From: Skeletonema tropicum
Taxonomy: Eukaryota > Bacillariophyta > Thalassiosirophyceae > Thalassiosirales > Thalassiosiraceae
Direction: 5' to 3'
NCBI GenBank assembly: GCA_037178625.1
Contig: CM074138.1
Span: forward strand, 1,302,001-1,366,000
DNA: 64,000 nt
Shown: one piece after another, positions 29,341 to 40,500 of the stretch
Layout: each line of letters begins with the position of its first letter
How positions within the stretch are numbered: the first letter of the stretch is position 1
Made by a program: the position numbers and the translations under genes
Notes under the pieces: generated by a model
Database searches by the model: none
What the model saw: only the letters and a program-made list of their open reading frames with translations
What the model was told of the DNA's origin: nothing

Positions 29341-29768
29341 ATATCTCTAGATATGTAGTCCTCCATGCTATTTGTAACAGAAATTTTAAAGTACGTCTGG
29401 TGGTAGAGTCCTCCATGCTACTTCGGTATGGTGCTCTACTCTCTGTATGTACCTTAGGAAGTGTTTCCGGTCGAAAGGAACAGCTTTTGTCCTCCATGGT
29501 GCTCATACTCTCTGTACCTAAGAGGTGCTTGTGACTAGAAAAGAAGTAGCATTTTCCTCTGTGAAGTCATGTATATTGGAGACAGTCATGTAGTACATTG
29601 GTGGTCAGAAGAAGATATTAAGAGAGAGCTACAGCGCATTTTAATCAAACAGGTGACAAGTGAAACGATTGAAGGTATTTCGAGGGTGTCTACAGCTCGG
29701 CTGAATGTATTATATTTATCTCTCATCTCTTCCGAATCAAACTGAGTCCATCTCGTATTGGCATCATC
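29341..29768. repeat. Segment duplicated in inverted orientation at 44407-44838
   Basis: This stretch of about 430 bp includes the last 15 or so codons of the TrhO-methyltransferase gene and its 3' flank. It reappears almost unchanged, reverse-complemented, at 44407-44838. Near identity indicates a recent duplication. Confidence 0.85.
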
Positions 29769-32700
29769 ACTACTTCGACTCGTTCATCTTTCACTACTGC
29801 ACTGTTGAACTGGTGCATTTTCATTGCTAGCTTTCTTGCTCGTCGGTTCTTCTTCCACAATGCCTTTTCTTCATTACTGCCTGTTGGAGTTGTCTCATCG
29901 CTGGATTCATATCCGTCGTTATTTGCATCCAACACAAGCCCCTTCCACAGGACGTTATCAACGATGATTAGCCCTCCCTTCTTCAACAGACTATCACTAC
30001 TGGCCAATGCATCGACGTAATCCATGAGGCGGGTCTTATCTGCGTCAACAAATGCTATATCAAATGGTGCGATTTGACCTTGTGATGACGCCATCTCCTC
30101 TACAGTGGCAAGAGTATCATTCACTCGAAGGAATTCGCAGCCAGCTTTTTTATAAGTATAAGATACAGAATCACCTTCAAAGTCGACAATTGGTCCATCA
30201 GCAAGTTTGCTAGCTTCTTCAGCAGAATCTTCACCTAAGCCAAACTCCGACATTGCTTTGATGTGAGCCGAGGCGATTCCTAGCGCTCTTCTATCGCGTT
30301 CCAGAGAAAGCACAAATGGGCCACCTTCGCGGCAGCCTTCATCTTTTCTATCTGCAAGCTCCCCAGCTATGGCGGCACCCTCCAAGAAGCAAGCAGTGGC
30401 GTAACCAGTGAAGCTACCTATCTCAAGAATCCTGCCTGAAGTTTGAGATGCCAACATTTTCAGGAGAGCGCCTTGGGTTTGACCACTCACCATATGTGCA
30501 CCAGATGGCAGAAGAGCTGCGGTGTTCAATTCAATTTGACGAAAGAGCGAAGGAGAGGACGTCGAGTACCCAGAACTATAATCATCCACGTTTGTGTATA
30601 TCTCATTACATTCTTGCCTTGCCTCGTCAACAGCATCATTATCTGTTGTTTCTCTTTTTCTGTTGGGTACCATACCGGCATTGACGACCCGAACTTTGCA
30701 TCCTTCCGAGCATGTACCATAGAATGAATCAGCACAATTCTCGCACTGAACCATTCTTTTATGGCAGTTATCATTCTTACAATTCGACACTAAATGCGTC
30801 TTGGCACCACACGTGAAACAAGTGCCAAGTTGATCATCGGTAATTCTTCGCCCCATTCTCGAATCAAAGACATAGTTCACACCCTGACAATGCATTGAAT
30901 AGTTGGGTGAGTGATTTCTGGCTGGGTTTCTAGCGAGCAACACATAGTTACATGACAAGACAAGACGTACCTTAAACATCGATTCTTCCGCTGGTGCCTG
31001 CTCGTTCAGTGTACGATCGTAAGAGATGATTCCACCCGCAAGACGACTAACATTTGTCATGCCCATTTCCTGAGTAAGGTACGCATTTACTTTGACACAA
31101 CGGATCCCACCCGTGCAGTAGGTCATGACAGGAGCATCCTTGGGAACATCTTTCAACCTTTCCTTCAGCACATCCCAGCTATCACGAAAAGTTTTCAGTA
31201 TCTAGGGGCTCAGCTAGCTCAAATTTTCCAACTTGTGTTTCATAGTCATTCCTACAGTCCAATACAATGGGCAGTGGTGCGTTCTCCACACGCTTCTCGT
31301 GTGCTTCTCTGGCTTCTTTCAACTTTTGATGCCATTCCAACGGTGGCATATCATACCCTGCACTCTGCCAATCAAGTGGTTTTGCAAACCCATCTGCTAC
31401 GATCTGACTCCTCACACGAATATGTAAATTCTTGAACGCAGGCTTTGCTTGGAACTCTTCCATATCAACTGGGACAGGATCAATATTGATGCCATTTTCC
31501 ATATAGGGTCCTAACACATGAGACAATTCTCCTCCTTCCTCCGGTTTCAGTGTACAACACTGAAGAAAGCTCGACAACACATTGGTAGGGACGGACATTT
31601 GAGCATTGACACCCTCATTTGCGACATATACTCTCCCAAGCGCACGGAATGGGCGCCAAAGACGTTTCAATTGATCGGCAGTTGACTCGGGGTCACTAAT
31701 CCCTCCATTGGGTGGAAATGCGTAAAATGATAACATGGTCATGGTAGGACTAGTCAAAGGATCTGGCATACCCACCAGATATGGCGGTGGTGGAGGTGGA
31801 GGAGGCGCATTGGGGTCCTTGGTAACATGAATGACGAGTGTTGGTCGTTTCATCATGGATGTAGAATCATTCTCTTCCTGATGCCTTTGAAAGAATTGTT
31901 CTGCTTCCAAAAATGCATTTTGTACATCGTCATCAGTTTCAAGACGCCACATTCCTATATTATTGTCATGACTATCTTCATCTCCTTCTTCTGACGTCAA
32001 GACATTTCCATCCGCATCAAGGATTGGTAAACTAGCTGATAGTATATAAGTACTCTTCTTCAACCGACGAAAGAATTCATGGATGGTTTGTTTTAATGCC
32101 TTGATTGACATGCAAGCAAACTCGCTTGCATCATCATCATGTTGTTGTTGTTGTTGTTGTTGTTCCACCACCTCTTCTCCACCACCATCATCATGTTGCA
32201 GCATAGAAAAGATAGAAGGTCGTTCCACAAACATCCTCCCACGTTTTTCCCGTCCATTCATTTTCAATTCCAATCGTAACGTTCGACAAGTGACAACTTT
32301 GACAGCAAACATGCTGGGCGGAGCACTGCTGCTGGAAGTAGTATTCGTGCCATCATCGTTGGTGGTTTGTTGTTGTTCGTCCCTGAACAAATTACGCAAC
32401 TTTAAATTACGTGCTCTATCTTTATCTAATGCCTTTTGACGAGCTTGACGTTTCTGACGATTGATTTCATTTCGTCGTGCGACTATTTGTTGATTGGCAC
32501 TGGCGTGATAGGCAGCTCCAGCAGTAGCAGATGAAGATGATGTGTCGATAATGGGTTTGTTGGATACATAGAGAGGGTGTTTGAGAAATGAAGGCAATGC
32601 TGATTGGTATTGTTGTTGTTTGTGGTGACTGAGAACAAACGCGTAGATGCTTCTATTGTGGACTCGTTTGCTGGTGGTTGTTAGTGGAATTGACCTCCTT

Positions 32701-32777
32701 GCCATGACAGGCATGAGTGATGCCAAGAGGAACGACATCGTTAGTATCAAGATATGTTGCTTGTTGATAGACGTCAT
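29723..32777 (-). CDS. TrhO (tRNA U34 hydroxylase family) fused to a TrmR-like O-methyltransferase; one frameshift and one intron
   Basis: Predicted 988-residue protein if one base is discounted. The ATG at 32777 opens a signal-like hydrophobic segment; then comes an unknown region (to about 340) with an Arg/Lys helix, a poly-Gln tract and a Pro run. The TrhO/UPF0176 domain (about 345-660) shows GRVYVANEGVNAQMSVP, RVRSQIVADG, a rhodanese DCRNDYETQVGKF, the catalytic TYCTGGIRC loop, NYVFDSRMG and the C-terminal Cys cluster. The frame breaks inside this domain at 31192-31195, a run of four T on the plus strand; removing one T gives the expected TETFRD. An 87-nt intron, 30970-30884, removes 29 codons. 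A class I methyltransferase (about 700-988) follows, with ILEIGSFTGYA, FVDADKTRLMDY, DNVLWKG and a DGLSLIRKR ending, of the O-methyltransferase-3 family that includes bacterial TrmR. Target tRNAs and organelle are unknown. Confidence 0.82.
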
Positions 32778-33135
32778 GATAAGTCGTTTTCGGAACACCG
32801 ACCGATTATTTGATCGCCGCTAATGAATGCGCTGCTATGCTGCCAGGCGATGCTCTACCAAATGCTAATGCATCAGTTGTGCACTGCCTTGAATGGATGG
32901 AAGATGACGATGCGCATGTTGATGGCAGAAAAGTTGTGGCGGGAAACATCATCATCGCTTTCTCTTGAGTCTTGAGCTTCCAACTTCCAACGCCAAACGA
33001 AAGCTCAAACCATTCTCTCTCAACATCCAACGTGTTCCTCGCATAAAAAAACAAAGAGGCAATCACCGACGAGGCTCACTCACCTTTGAACTTTGACTAT
33101 CAAGATCAAAATTTAAAAATTATTGCAATCATAAT

Positions 33136-35013
33136 ATGTCTGCCGAAGCCGCTGTCGATGATACCATGGCGGATGTACCACCCCTCCCCCCGGTAGTTTT
33201 GCCACCGCCCGTGATGGACGACACTTCTGCCGCCGCCGCCGCTGCTGCTGCTGTTGATTTCGAAGCAGTCGCTGAACTTCCCACTGTCGCTGAAGACACC
33301 AACAACAATGCAGCAGCAACGGCTGAGCAACTTCCAATTCAGCAGGAGGAGCAGGAGGAGGAGGAGGAGCCGACGTCGGATAATAATGGACTCGTTAATT
33401 TGGAGGGTATCATGACGGAACTTATGACTTGGCAGAGTGAAAATAATGGCAGTCTTGCAATTCCAAGTTCACATCCTGTAAGTTGTTAGTGTTGTGTATA
33501 TGTTGTGTCATGATACACATGATATATGTTAAGATGTAGATATGTTGAATTGACACATTGTTCTAATATGCTTCATTATATATCATCATATTATCCACAC
33601 AGACACTCCTTCGAATCATGGACTCAATCACAAACACCTCACTGGAAGCACTAACCGCCAAACGATGGGACGATCAACTACTCGCACTCACATCCTACAA
33701 ACAACGGTACGGGACCTGTGCCGTCCCAATCAATCACCCCACTCTAGGTGCATGGACCGCCGAACAACGCACTCAATACCGTGCCTATGAACAACAATTG
33801 CCAACTTGCTACTTGACTCCCGAACGGTATGAAAAGTTAAAGAATGTTGGTATCACCGTCAATCGGTGGGAGAAGCGATTAGTCGAACTCAAGGCCTTCC
33901 GAGCCGAACATGGACACTGCGACGTTCCAATCGATCACCCCACCGGACTGGGAATTTGGGTCTGTACTCAACGCGAGCATGCGCACTGGAACAGAGACGA
34001 AATGCCCAAGGAACGGATTGAATCCCTCGATGCGGTGGGGTTCAACTGGAATCGATGGGGGCATAGTCGTACCAAGAACCGGCAGGATGCATGGGAGACG
34101 CAGTTTGTCAAGCTTACCGAGTTTATCCGGGCAGAGGGTCATAGCAATATCAGTCAGCATGATAAGGAACATGGAAAGTTGGGCAAGTGGGTGAAGAATC
34201 AAAGGTATGAATATCGAAAGTTTATGAATAAGGGATTGGGTCCATCGAGGCTGGGGAGGGATAGGATTGAGAAGTTGGAGAGTATTGGGTTTCAGTGGAG
34301 GTTGAGACCTGAGATTATTCCGTGGGAGACACGTTTTGAGGTAAGAGAGTGTATATGCCGTATGTGAACACGCGAGTGCATCAGAATAGAATTGTTCTTG
34401 GATCGATCTCTCACTCGCTTGTTCTATTTTTGTTCTATTTTTCAGCATCTCAAAGAATACAAACGTCAAAATGGGGATTGCCGTGTTCCTGTGGACAATG
34501 CAGAGCTTGGCAAATGGGCGAAGTACCAACGTGATCAATTCTTAGCCTTCCAGAAAGGGAGGCCGAGCAAAATGTGAGTACTTATAGGTACACTGTAATA
34601 TGCTCGTATTATCTTTTTCTCGCTCACAACGACTCACAACATAATTTCGCTCCCACAGCACAAAGAAGAAGTTTGATTTACTACAATCCATTGGGTTCGA
34701 TGAGTCAATTGACGAAAATGTCGATAATGTTGTAGGAGAAACTGTTACTGCGGCGGCTATCTCCGAAGAGCAGATGAAGAAGCGTGCTGCTGCCGCAGGT
34801 AAACCGGATGAGGCATTTGCTGCTGGAGGAGGAGGAGGAATGGTAGCTCAGCCAAATCTATTCCTCGGTCATGCAGGGCAGCAGCAGCAACAACAACAGC
34901 AGTACGCGGAACACCATTTCTATGCGGGTGGTCAAGGAATGGGGGGTCAAACCTATTATACTAACGTGCAACATCCATCGTTTCAGCAAGGATATGGAGG
35001 TACTTCGTATTAG
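33136..35013 (+). CDS. Helicase-associated (HA) domain repeat protein, four exons
   Basis: Exons 33136-33477, 33603-34340, 34446-34573 and 34659-35013 join in frame (introns 125, 105 and 85 nt, all GT-AG) to about 520 residues. After an acidic, Ala/Pro-rich start, five HA-type repeats follow. Each has the pattern W-x(2-3)-L/F-x-x-L-x-x-Y/F...G-x-C/S-x-V/I-P...LG-x-W-V/T...QR...R-x-x-L-x-x-I/VGF. Examples are KQRYGTCAVPINHPTLGAW, RAEHGHCDVPIDH and KRQNGDCRVPVDNAELGKW. The C-terminal tail is Gly/Gln/Tyr-rich and of low complexity. HA domains sit next to helicases in some bacteria and are expanded in diatoms, where they are thought to bind nucleic acid. No helicase motor is present. The gene is divergent from the TrhO fusion, with about 360 bp between starts. 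Confidence 0.8.
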
Positions 35014-35114
35014 TTATGGCAGAATGATGCTATATTCTATCTCCTAAGTATTTAATATTTACTGCATACAAGCACACTACAACATCACACTACATCATCA
35101 TCAATACAATCACA

Positions 35115-36197
35115 CTACAACATCATCGCAATCACAGTAATGACAGAAACGACGTAACTGAGCGTAAGGAACCCAGACTGCACGTTTGCAGCGTTGGCAT
35201 CACCCAACTCCTTCTTCTCGAGCTCAAGGTCGATGACAAAAGTGGATGCCGCTGGCTGATCACCGAACCTGCTATTCAAGGCACGGGTAGAGCCGGTAGC
35301 AATCACTTTGGGGTGTCCAGTGATCTTGACAGCGAGGCGGCGCGTACCTGGAAGCCTGAGGTTTACTTTACCAGACATTTGAGCTGTGGTAGAAGAAGCG
35401 TAACTGAAGAACTGAGAAGGGATGATTGATGACACGAGGACGCCGTTGTGATCTGGAACTTCAGTCTCAGAGGTAATGGCATCGTTCTGGATTTCAGATC
35501 CATCGTAAAGTTTCAACTCATTGGAACCTTGGGTCAACAATAAGGAGTCGATATCGAAAATATTCATTTCGTCGGACAAGGATTTGATGCAAATGTTCAA
35601 GATACTGCTTGGGCTGATCGGGTTCGCGTTGCATTCAAAGCTGGTTGCATTGTAACAGGTACACGCTTCAATGTAGTCGTTCACAGTTGCGGTGCCGGAT
35701 TCGGAGGCAATGTTATCCTGTTGAAATTTGACGTCTTCATTTGCATCAAAATTGACCTTGAACTCAAAGTCGATATTAAAATTACGGGAATCCTCATTGA
35801 TGACTGTATCGCCAGAGAGCAACTTGACCCTGACACAGAACTTGAGTTTGGAATTCAATTTGGTCCAGATGTTGCTTGAGACAATCGTTTTCTTGTTCAA
35901 GTCCATCAAAATCTCAAGGGTGTCGTGGTTGGTATCCGTTGAAGTTGTCGACACAACAGTAGCGACAGTATTTTCGTCGATGGGACCAATGCAATTCTCA
36001 TTAAAGAAGTCAACTTGGTATTCGTCACGGCCTTTTCCAATCTCGTACTTGAGAATTACTTCATTGGTAGTGCCGTTGTCGAAATCCGGATTAACACTGA
36101 GAAAATTGATGTCCCAATTGAGAATTTCAGCTGATGCACGAGACATCATGAGAACGGTACCGAGGGCAAGAGATTTGAGGACGGAGGACATCATCAT
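35115..36197 (-). CDS. Secreted, membrane-anchored protein of unknown function, intact paralogue of the 10337-12005 locus
   Basis: An intronless 360-residue protein. A signal peptide (about residues 1-23, ending SRASA) is followed by an extracellular region with paired Cys (EACTCYNATSFECN, LNICIKSL) and beta-rich repeats. A hydrophobic C-terminal segment (about 340-360) with no charged tail fits a single anchor or a GPI signal. The shared order of motifs with the broken locus at 10337-12005 (LNWDINF with NWTLKF; NIDFEFKVNFD with VKLNFRVEFD; EACTC; SRxF or ARRL region) shows they are paralogues. This copy lacks the 130-residue insert. It looks like a cell-surface protein; I know no function. 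Confidence 0.7.
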   Translation of the reverse strand: MMMSSVLKSLALGTVLMMSRASAEILNWDINFLSVNPDFDNGTTNEVILKYEIGKGRDEYQVDFFNENCIGPIDENTVATVVSTTSTDTNHDTLEILMDLNKKTIVSSNIWTKLNSKLKFCVRVKLLSGDTVINEDSRNFNIDFEFKVNFDANEDVKFQQDNIASESGTATVNDYIEACTCYNATSFECNANPISPSSILNICIKSLSDEMNIFDIDSLLLTQGSNELKLYDGSEIQNDAITSETEVPDHNGVLVSSIIPSQFFSYASSTTAQMSGKVNLRLPGTRRLAVKITGHPKVIATGSTRALNSRFGDQPAASTFVIDLELEKKELGDANAANVQSGFLTLSYVVSVITVIAMML

Positions 36198-36927
36198 CTT
36201 TCTGTCGAGTATCTTTTGAGATTAGAATAAAGAATGAACGTGCAAATAAATGTGTTAGACTGGGGCAAAAAGTAATGTTATTGTAACGATACCGCGCCTA
36301 CGCAAAGATACGTCTGCGCTGCTTCCTGCTTCCTCTCGGATAGTGCGATGCAGCAACAGTTCTCCATATCCAAATCATGTCCGCATCAAGTAATAACAGG
36401 AGTATTCTAACATAAGATAATTATCAACTGTGACATTTGGACAATAAAAAGATACCGCTAAGAAGGTCCGGGCATACAAAACACAACCTGCACCTGCGTT
36501 GCGATGGGCCGCACAGCTCAGAGCCCACCTGCTTAGTTGAAGTACTCTCTTCTTCACGTTGACAAGCTGATTCCACATACCTTTGCTTTTGTTTTGGCAA
36601 GTTGTCGAGAAGTATTACGGGGGAGGGTGTTTCCATTTGCTGTAGGAGAAAATTATGAGGTAAGGCTGAAGGCAGCCATGAAGATACTTACTTCTAGCAA
36701 GCAAAAAGCAGGAGAGGTATCGGTTTGAAAATGGGAGTCCATGATAAATGAGATGGGGTTGTATGCAGGCTGGATGTATCGTCGGAGACACCCTCGGCCC
36801 ATCCTCATTGACCATGCCATGCACGTGGTAGAAGGCATAATATGTTGGTAGACGACTTAACAACATCGTCAATACCATCGTCAATACAATTGACGAATAG
36901 CTACCAATAATCTACTGCGCTGTAACC
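36198..36927. other. Intergenic region, no gene seen
   Basis: Divergent promoter space between the secreted protein (minus strand) and the small membrane protein (plus strand). Overlapping short frames here (36375-36884) show no protein-like features I would trust. Confidence 0.45.
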
Positions 36928-37406
36928 ATGACCGTAAAGAAAAATGATATTCGTCAGGCTCATGTCACGGGGACTGGTGGAACAATGAGAAGAGTAAGCT
37001 TTTCTGATGTACCGGATGAAGTCAGAGAAGTTGTTGATAGATACCCGACAAATTTCTTCTATAATGAATGTGATGTGACGAGGTAAGCCATTTGATCGTA
37101 TGATACACTTCCTTCTGTAAGCGAAATCGCTAACCATTTGTTAAATTTACAAGGTTCCGCAGAGAATTGGAGAAATGCTCATCAGCTTCAATCAAAGATA
37201 CCTCGTCTTCAGCCTTTCTCATTGCAGTTGCTGTTATTGGAGTGGCAATGGTTGCAGTAGCAGCTTGTTTGCCGCTGTTGATGGGCATTACGCTAGTACA
37301 TTTCTTCCGTTCTCATGACGATGCCGTCGACTCGAGTATTATCTTCAGTGGAGGAACTCAAGAGGACGACTCCCATCATCACGCCACTGCCTTGATAGAA
37401 TCTTAA
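36928..37406 (+). CDS. Small single-pass membrane protein, two exons
   Basis: Exon 1 36928-37082 and exon 2 37154-37406 flank a 71-nt GT-AG intron with phase 2, giving 135 residues. The soluble N terminus contains MRRVSFSDVPDEVREV and DRYPTNFFYNECDVTR, and reads on across the splice into FRRELEKCSS. One hydrophobic segment (about 68-98, LIAVAVIGVAMVAVAACLPL and on) precedes an acidic, His-containing tail. No signal peptide is seen, so it is probably a tail-proximal anchored protein. Family and role are unknown. The clean splice and frame support a real gene. Confidence 0.65.
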
Positions 37407-37563
37407 AACAAACACGAAACTACATCCTTAAACCGAATTTCAATTCGATGATTTATTTTATGTAGTCAAAATATAGATAACTTGATCGCTCGTATAATGC
37501 AATGACAAATCGTATTGAGCACACACCACAGGCATAGCGCCCAAACAAAATACATTGTTGTAC

Positions 37564-40500
37564 CTATTCCTCATTTTCAGTGTCATCTTCCTCTGCAGAC
37601 TTCTCGGCAGCCTTCCTCTTCCTGCTTGCCTTAGCCTTGGAAGGGTTCAAAGAAGTGACTTCCCCAACAGCCTCTTCCTCGGTCATTAGGTTGGCGATGA
37701 AATTGAGAGCATCATCCTTCTCAAGAAGATGCAGCGACGACACCTTGTTTTGGTGGCTAATACCAAAATGACGATTGGCCGCAGCCACAAGTTCAGGACG
37801 GAAGGTACTGCAAATGAATTGGGTGCTTTCCCTTGGGTTCTCTTCATCATCAGATGGAGAGGATTGACGCTTGATCAGGGATGCAACGGCTGCACGATAC
37901 GTAGAATCAAGGGCTTGATCCAACTCATCAAAGAGATAGAACGGCGCAGGATCGCAACGTTGAATTGCAAAGATGAGGGCCATAGCTACAAGAGCCTTCT
38001 GTCCTCCTGAAAGCTGAGACATCATGAAGTTTTCTCCAACACGGCTGAAACGAACTTTGATACCCACACCACGGTAAAGGCTCACATCAGGATTGTTGAG
38101 ATCAATCTGCTTTTCATCATCACTTTCAGCATCAGTACCAGACCCGACCTCATCTACAGCAGTCCTCATGATAAGCTCACCGGCTCCATTTGGGACGAGT
38201 TCTTTGAAGACGTCTTTGAAATGAGCACTCACTCCCCTGAATGTGCGGTTGATGGCTTCATCCTTCTTCCTATCAAGGGATTCAATCAACTCTTTCACTT
38301 TGAGCCCACCCTCATCGAGCTCTTCCTTCCTCTTGATGAGAGAATCACGCTGCTCACTAAAATTCACGAACTGATCGTAAGCCTTCTTGTTGACGTGGGA
38401 GTACTTCTTCAGCTTTTTGTTGATGTCTTCCAAGCTCTTCATAAGAGCAGGTATGGACTTCTTCGTGAAAGAAGTGAGCTCAGCAGCTGGGGGTAAAGAT
38501 CCGAGCTCTTGAATTTTCCTCATATAATCTTCACGCCTTTGAATGCACATAGATCGCTGGAGAAAAATGGGTGCAGACAAGATAATCAGTGTTAAGAATG
38601 AGCAACAAAACTTAGAACTGACAATTGAAGAAAGTTCACACCCTCTTACCTTATTCAACAGCTTTTCCTGATCTGCGTGAGCCTTCTCAAGCTTCTTTTG
38701 GTAAGAAGAGTCCTCAGTTTTGAGCTTCTCAAGATCATTCTTGATCGCAATGATCTCAGCACGAAGTTTCTCATCGGTAGATTTCACTTCACTGAGCTGT
38801 CTATCAACATCGTCCGTGGTTTGAGCAGCTTCCTCTAACTCTCTCTTCTTTTGAGCTAAATCTTCCTTCAGTTGAGCTTGCGATGCACTGGCGTTACCAG
38901 CACCAGAGCGTGAGCGCGAAGAAGATTCGGTAATCTCTGTGCGGCGCATGATGAGGTTGTCTTCTAGAAGACTCTGCAACTTTTGCCTCTTCACAGTGGC
39001 ATCCTCCAACACTTGAGTGTGTTGATCGATTTCACCATCAAGCCGAGTTTGAGTAGCTTTCAACTGGTCTAAAAGTGCTTGCTCATCGTCAGAGAGCGTC
39101 GACGTTAGCTCAGTGCCCATTTCCTCTTGCAGACGCGCGATTTGCCCATCAAAACTAGTGACCTGAGTTTCAGTATTTGGGACATCATCCTCAATCTGCT
39201 TGACTTGCTTGTTGTGGCGTTCAATCGCTTTCTCAAGCTTGCTGACTTCATCCTCTGTGCGGCTCATCATATGATCGAGGTTAGCATGTTTCGCTTCCAA
39301 ACGTTGCACCTCACCCATAATGTTCGACACTTGTTGGTCCACGGCAGTCGACTTTTCCTTCATCTCCTTGTACTCCTTCTCTAACTCCTTCAAGTCTGCT
39401 TCCGCAGTCTTGAGAGCATAGTGGGCACGAAGCTTACTCTTTTCTTGGTCAACAAAACCACCTGTGAGCGCACCCTTTCGGCTGCACAAATCACCATCAA
39501 GGGTGATCGCATCAAGGTGACTTCTTGTGCTCCAAGTTGCTGCCACATCCACGGAGCGAGCAAGAAGCTTTCGGGCAAAGACATGCTCCATTGCACGGCG
39601 AACGACAGGATCAAACGTGATGCACTGCTCCATTAGAGGTGCGACGTCTGTGCTCTCGGGATAGCGGACATTGTCCACTTTCAACTGGTTGAGGGGAAGG
39701 AAAGTGACACGACCAAGCTTTTCCTTTTCCAAGCGTTTCATGATCCTTGCCGCAGTATCATCTGTATCCACAATGATGTGGAATAGAGAGTTCTGCGCAG
39801 CGACCTCCACAGCAGTTTGGTACTTTTCATCAGTAAGGTCAAAATTCTCAACCACCAATCCAAAATATTGCACTCCCACTGTGAGTTTCTCGGCAACAAC
39901 AATGTGCTTCAAAGCGTCAAGGCCAGTAGCGGTTGCAAATGGCATCGATCTCTTCATATCGTGAAGAGCTCTACGAGAAGCCTCTTTTGCCTCGGTGACT
40001 TTGTCAGAGAGTTCACTGATAGATCGCCATTGCTCCTTCCTCGAGTCGGCCATTTCATTTCGAAGACGCTTCTTCTCATCCACACTTCGCTTCAATTCAT
40101 CCAACATTTTTGCCTTTTGCTGAAGATCTTTGCGCTTCTTCTCCATATCCTTGGTCTCACTTGCCACAGACTTGCGCAGACCAGATAGCTTGTCACGCTG
40201 ACCGTTCAACAACTCCTCCTTCTCGGCCTTGGCAGCTTGAAGCTCCTTGACCTGAGTTTGAAGATGTGCATCACGATCTTTCTTAGTTCGGAACTGTTTG
40301 CCACGACCTTGCTTCTCGTAGAGGCCCTCCATCTGCTTCCTAGCTTCATCACGCTCATTGGTCATTCGGACCATCGTTCCCTTGGCCTCATCGTAGGCAG
40401 GCTGTACTGTATCAGCGAGCTCTCTTTCCACCTTGGCAATTTCTTCATTCAACTTCTTCAATTCACGCTTATTGGCAGCTACAAGTTCAGTTCCCTGTTG

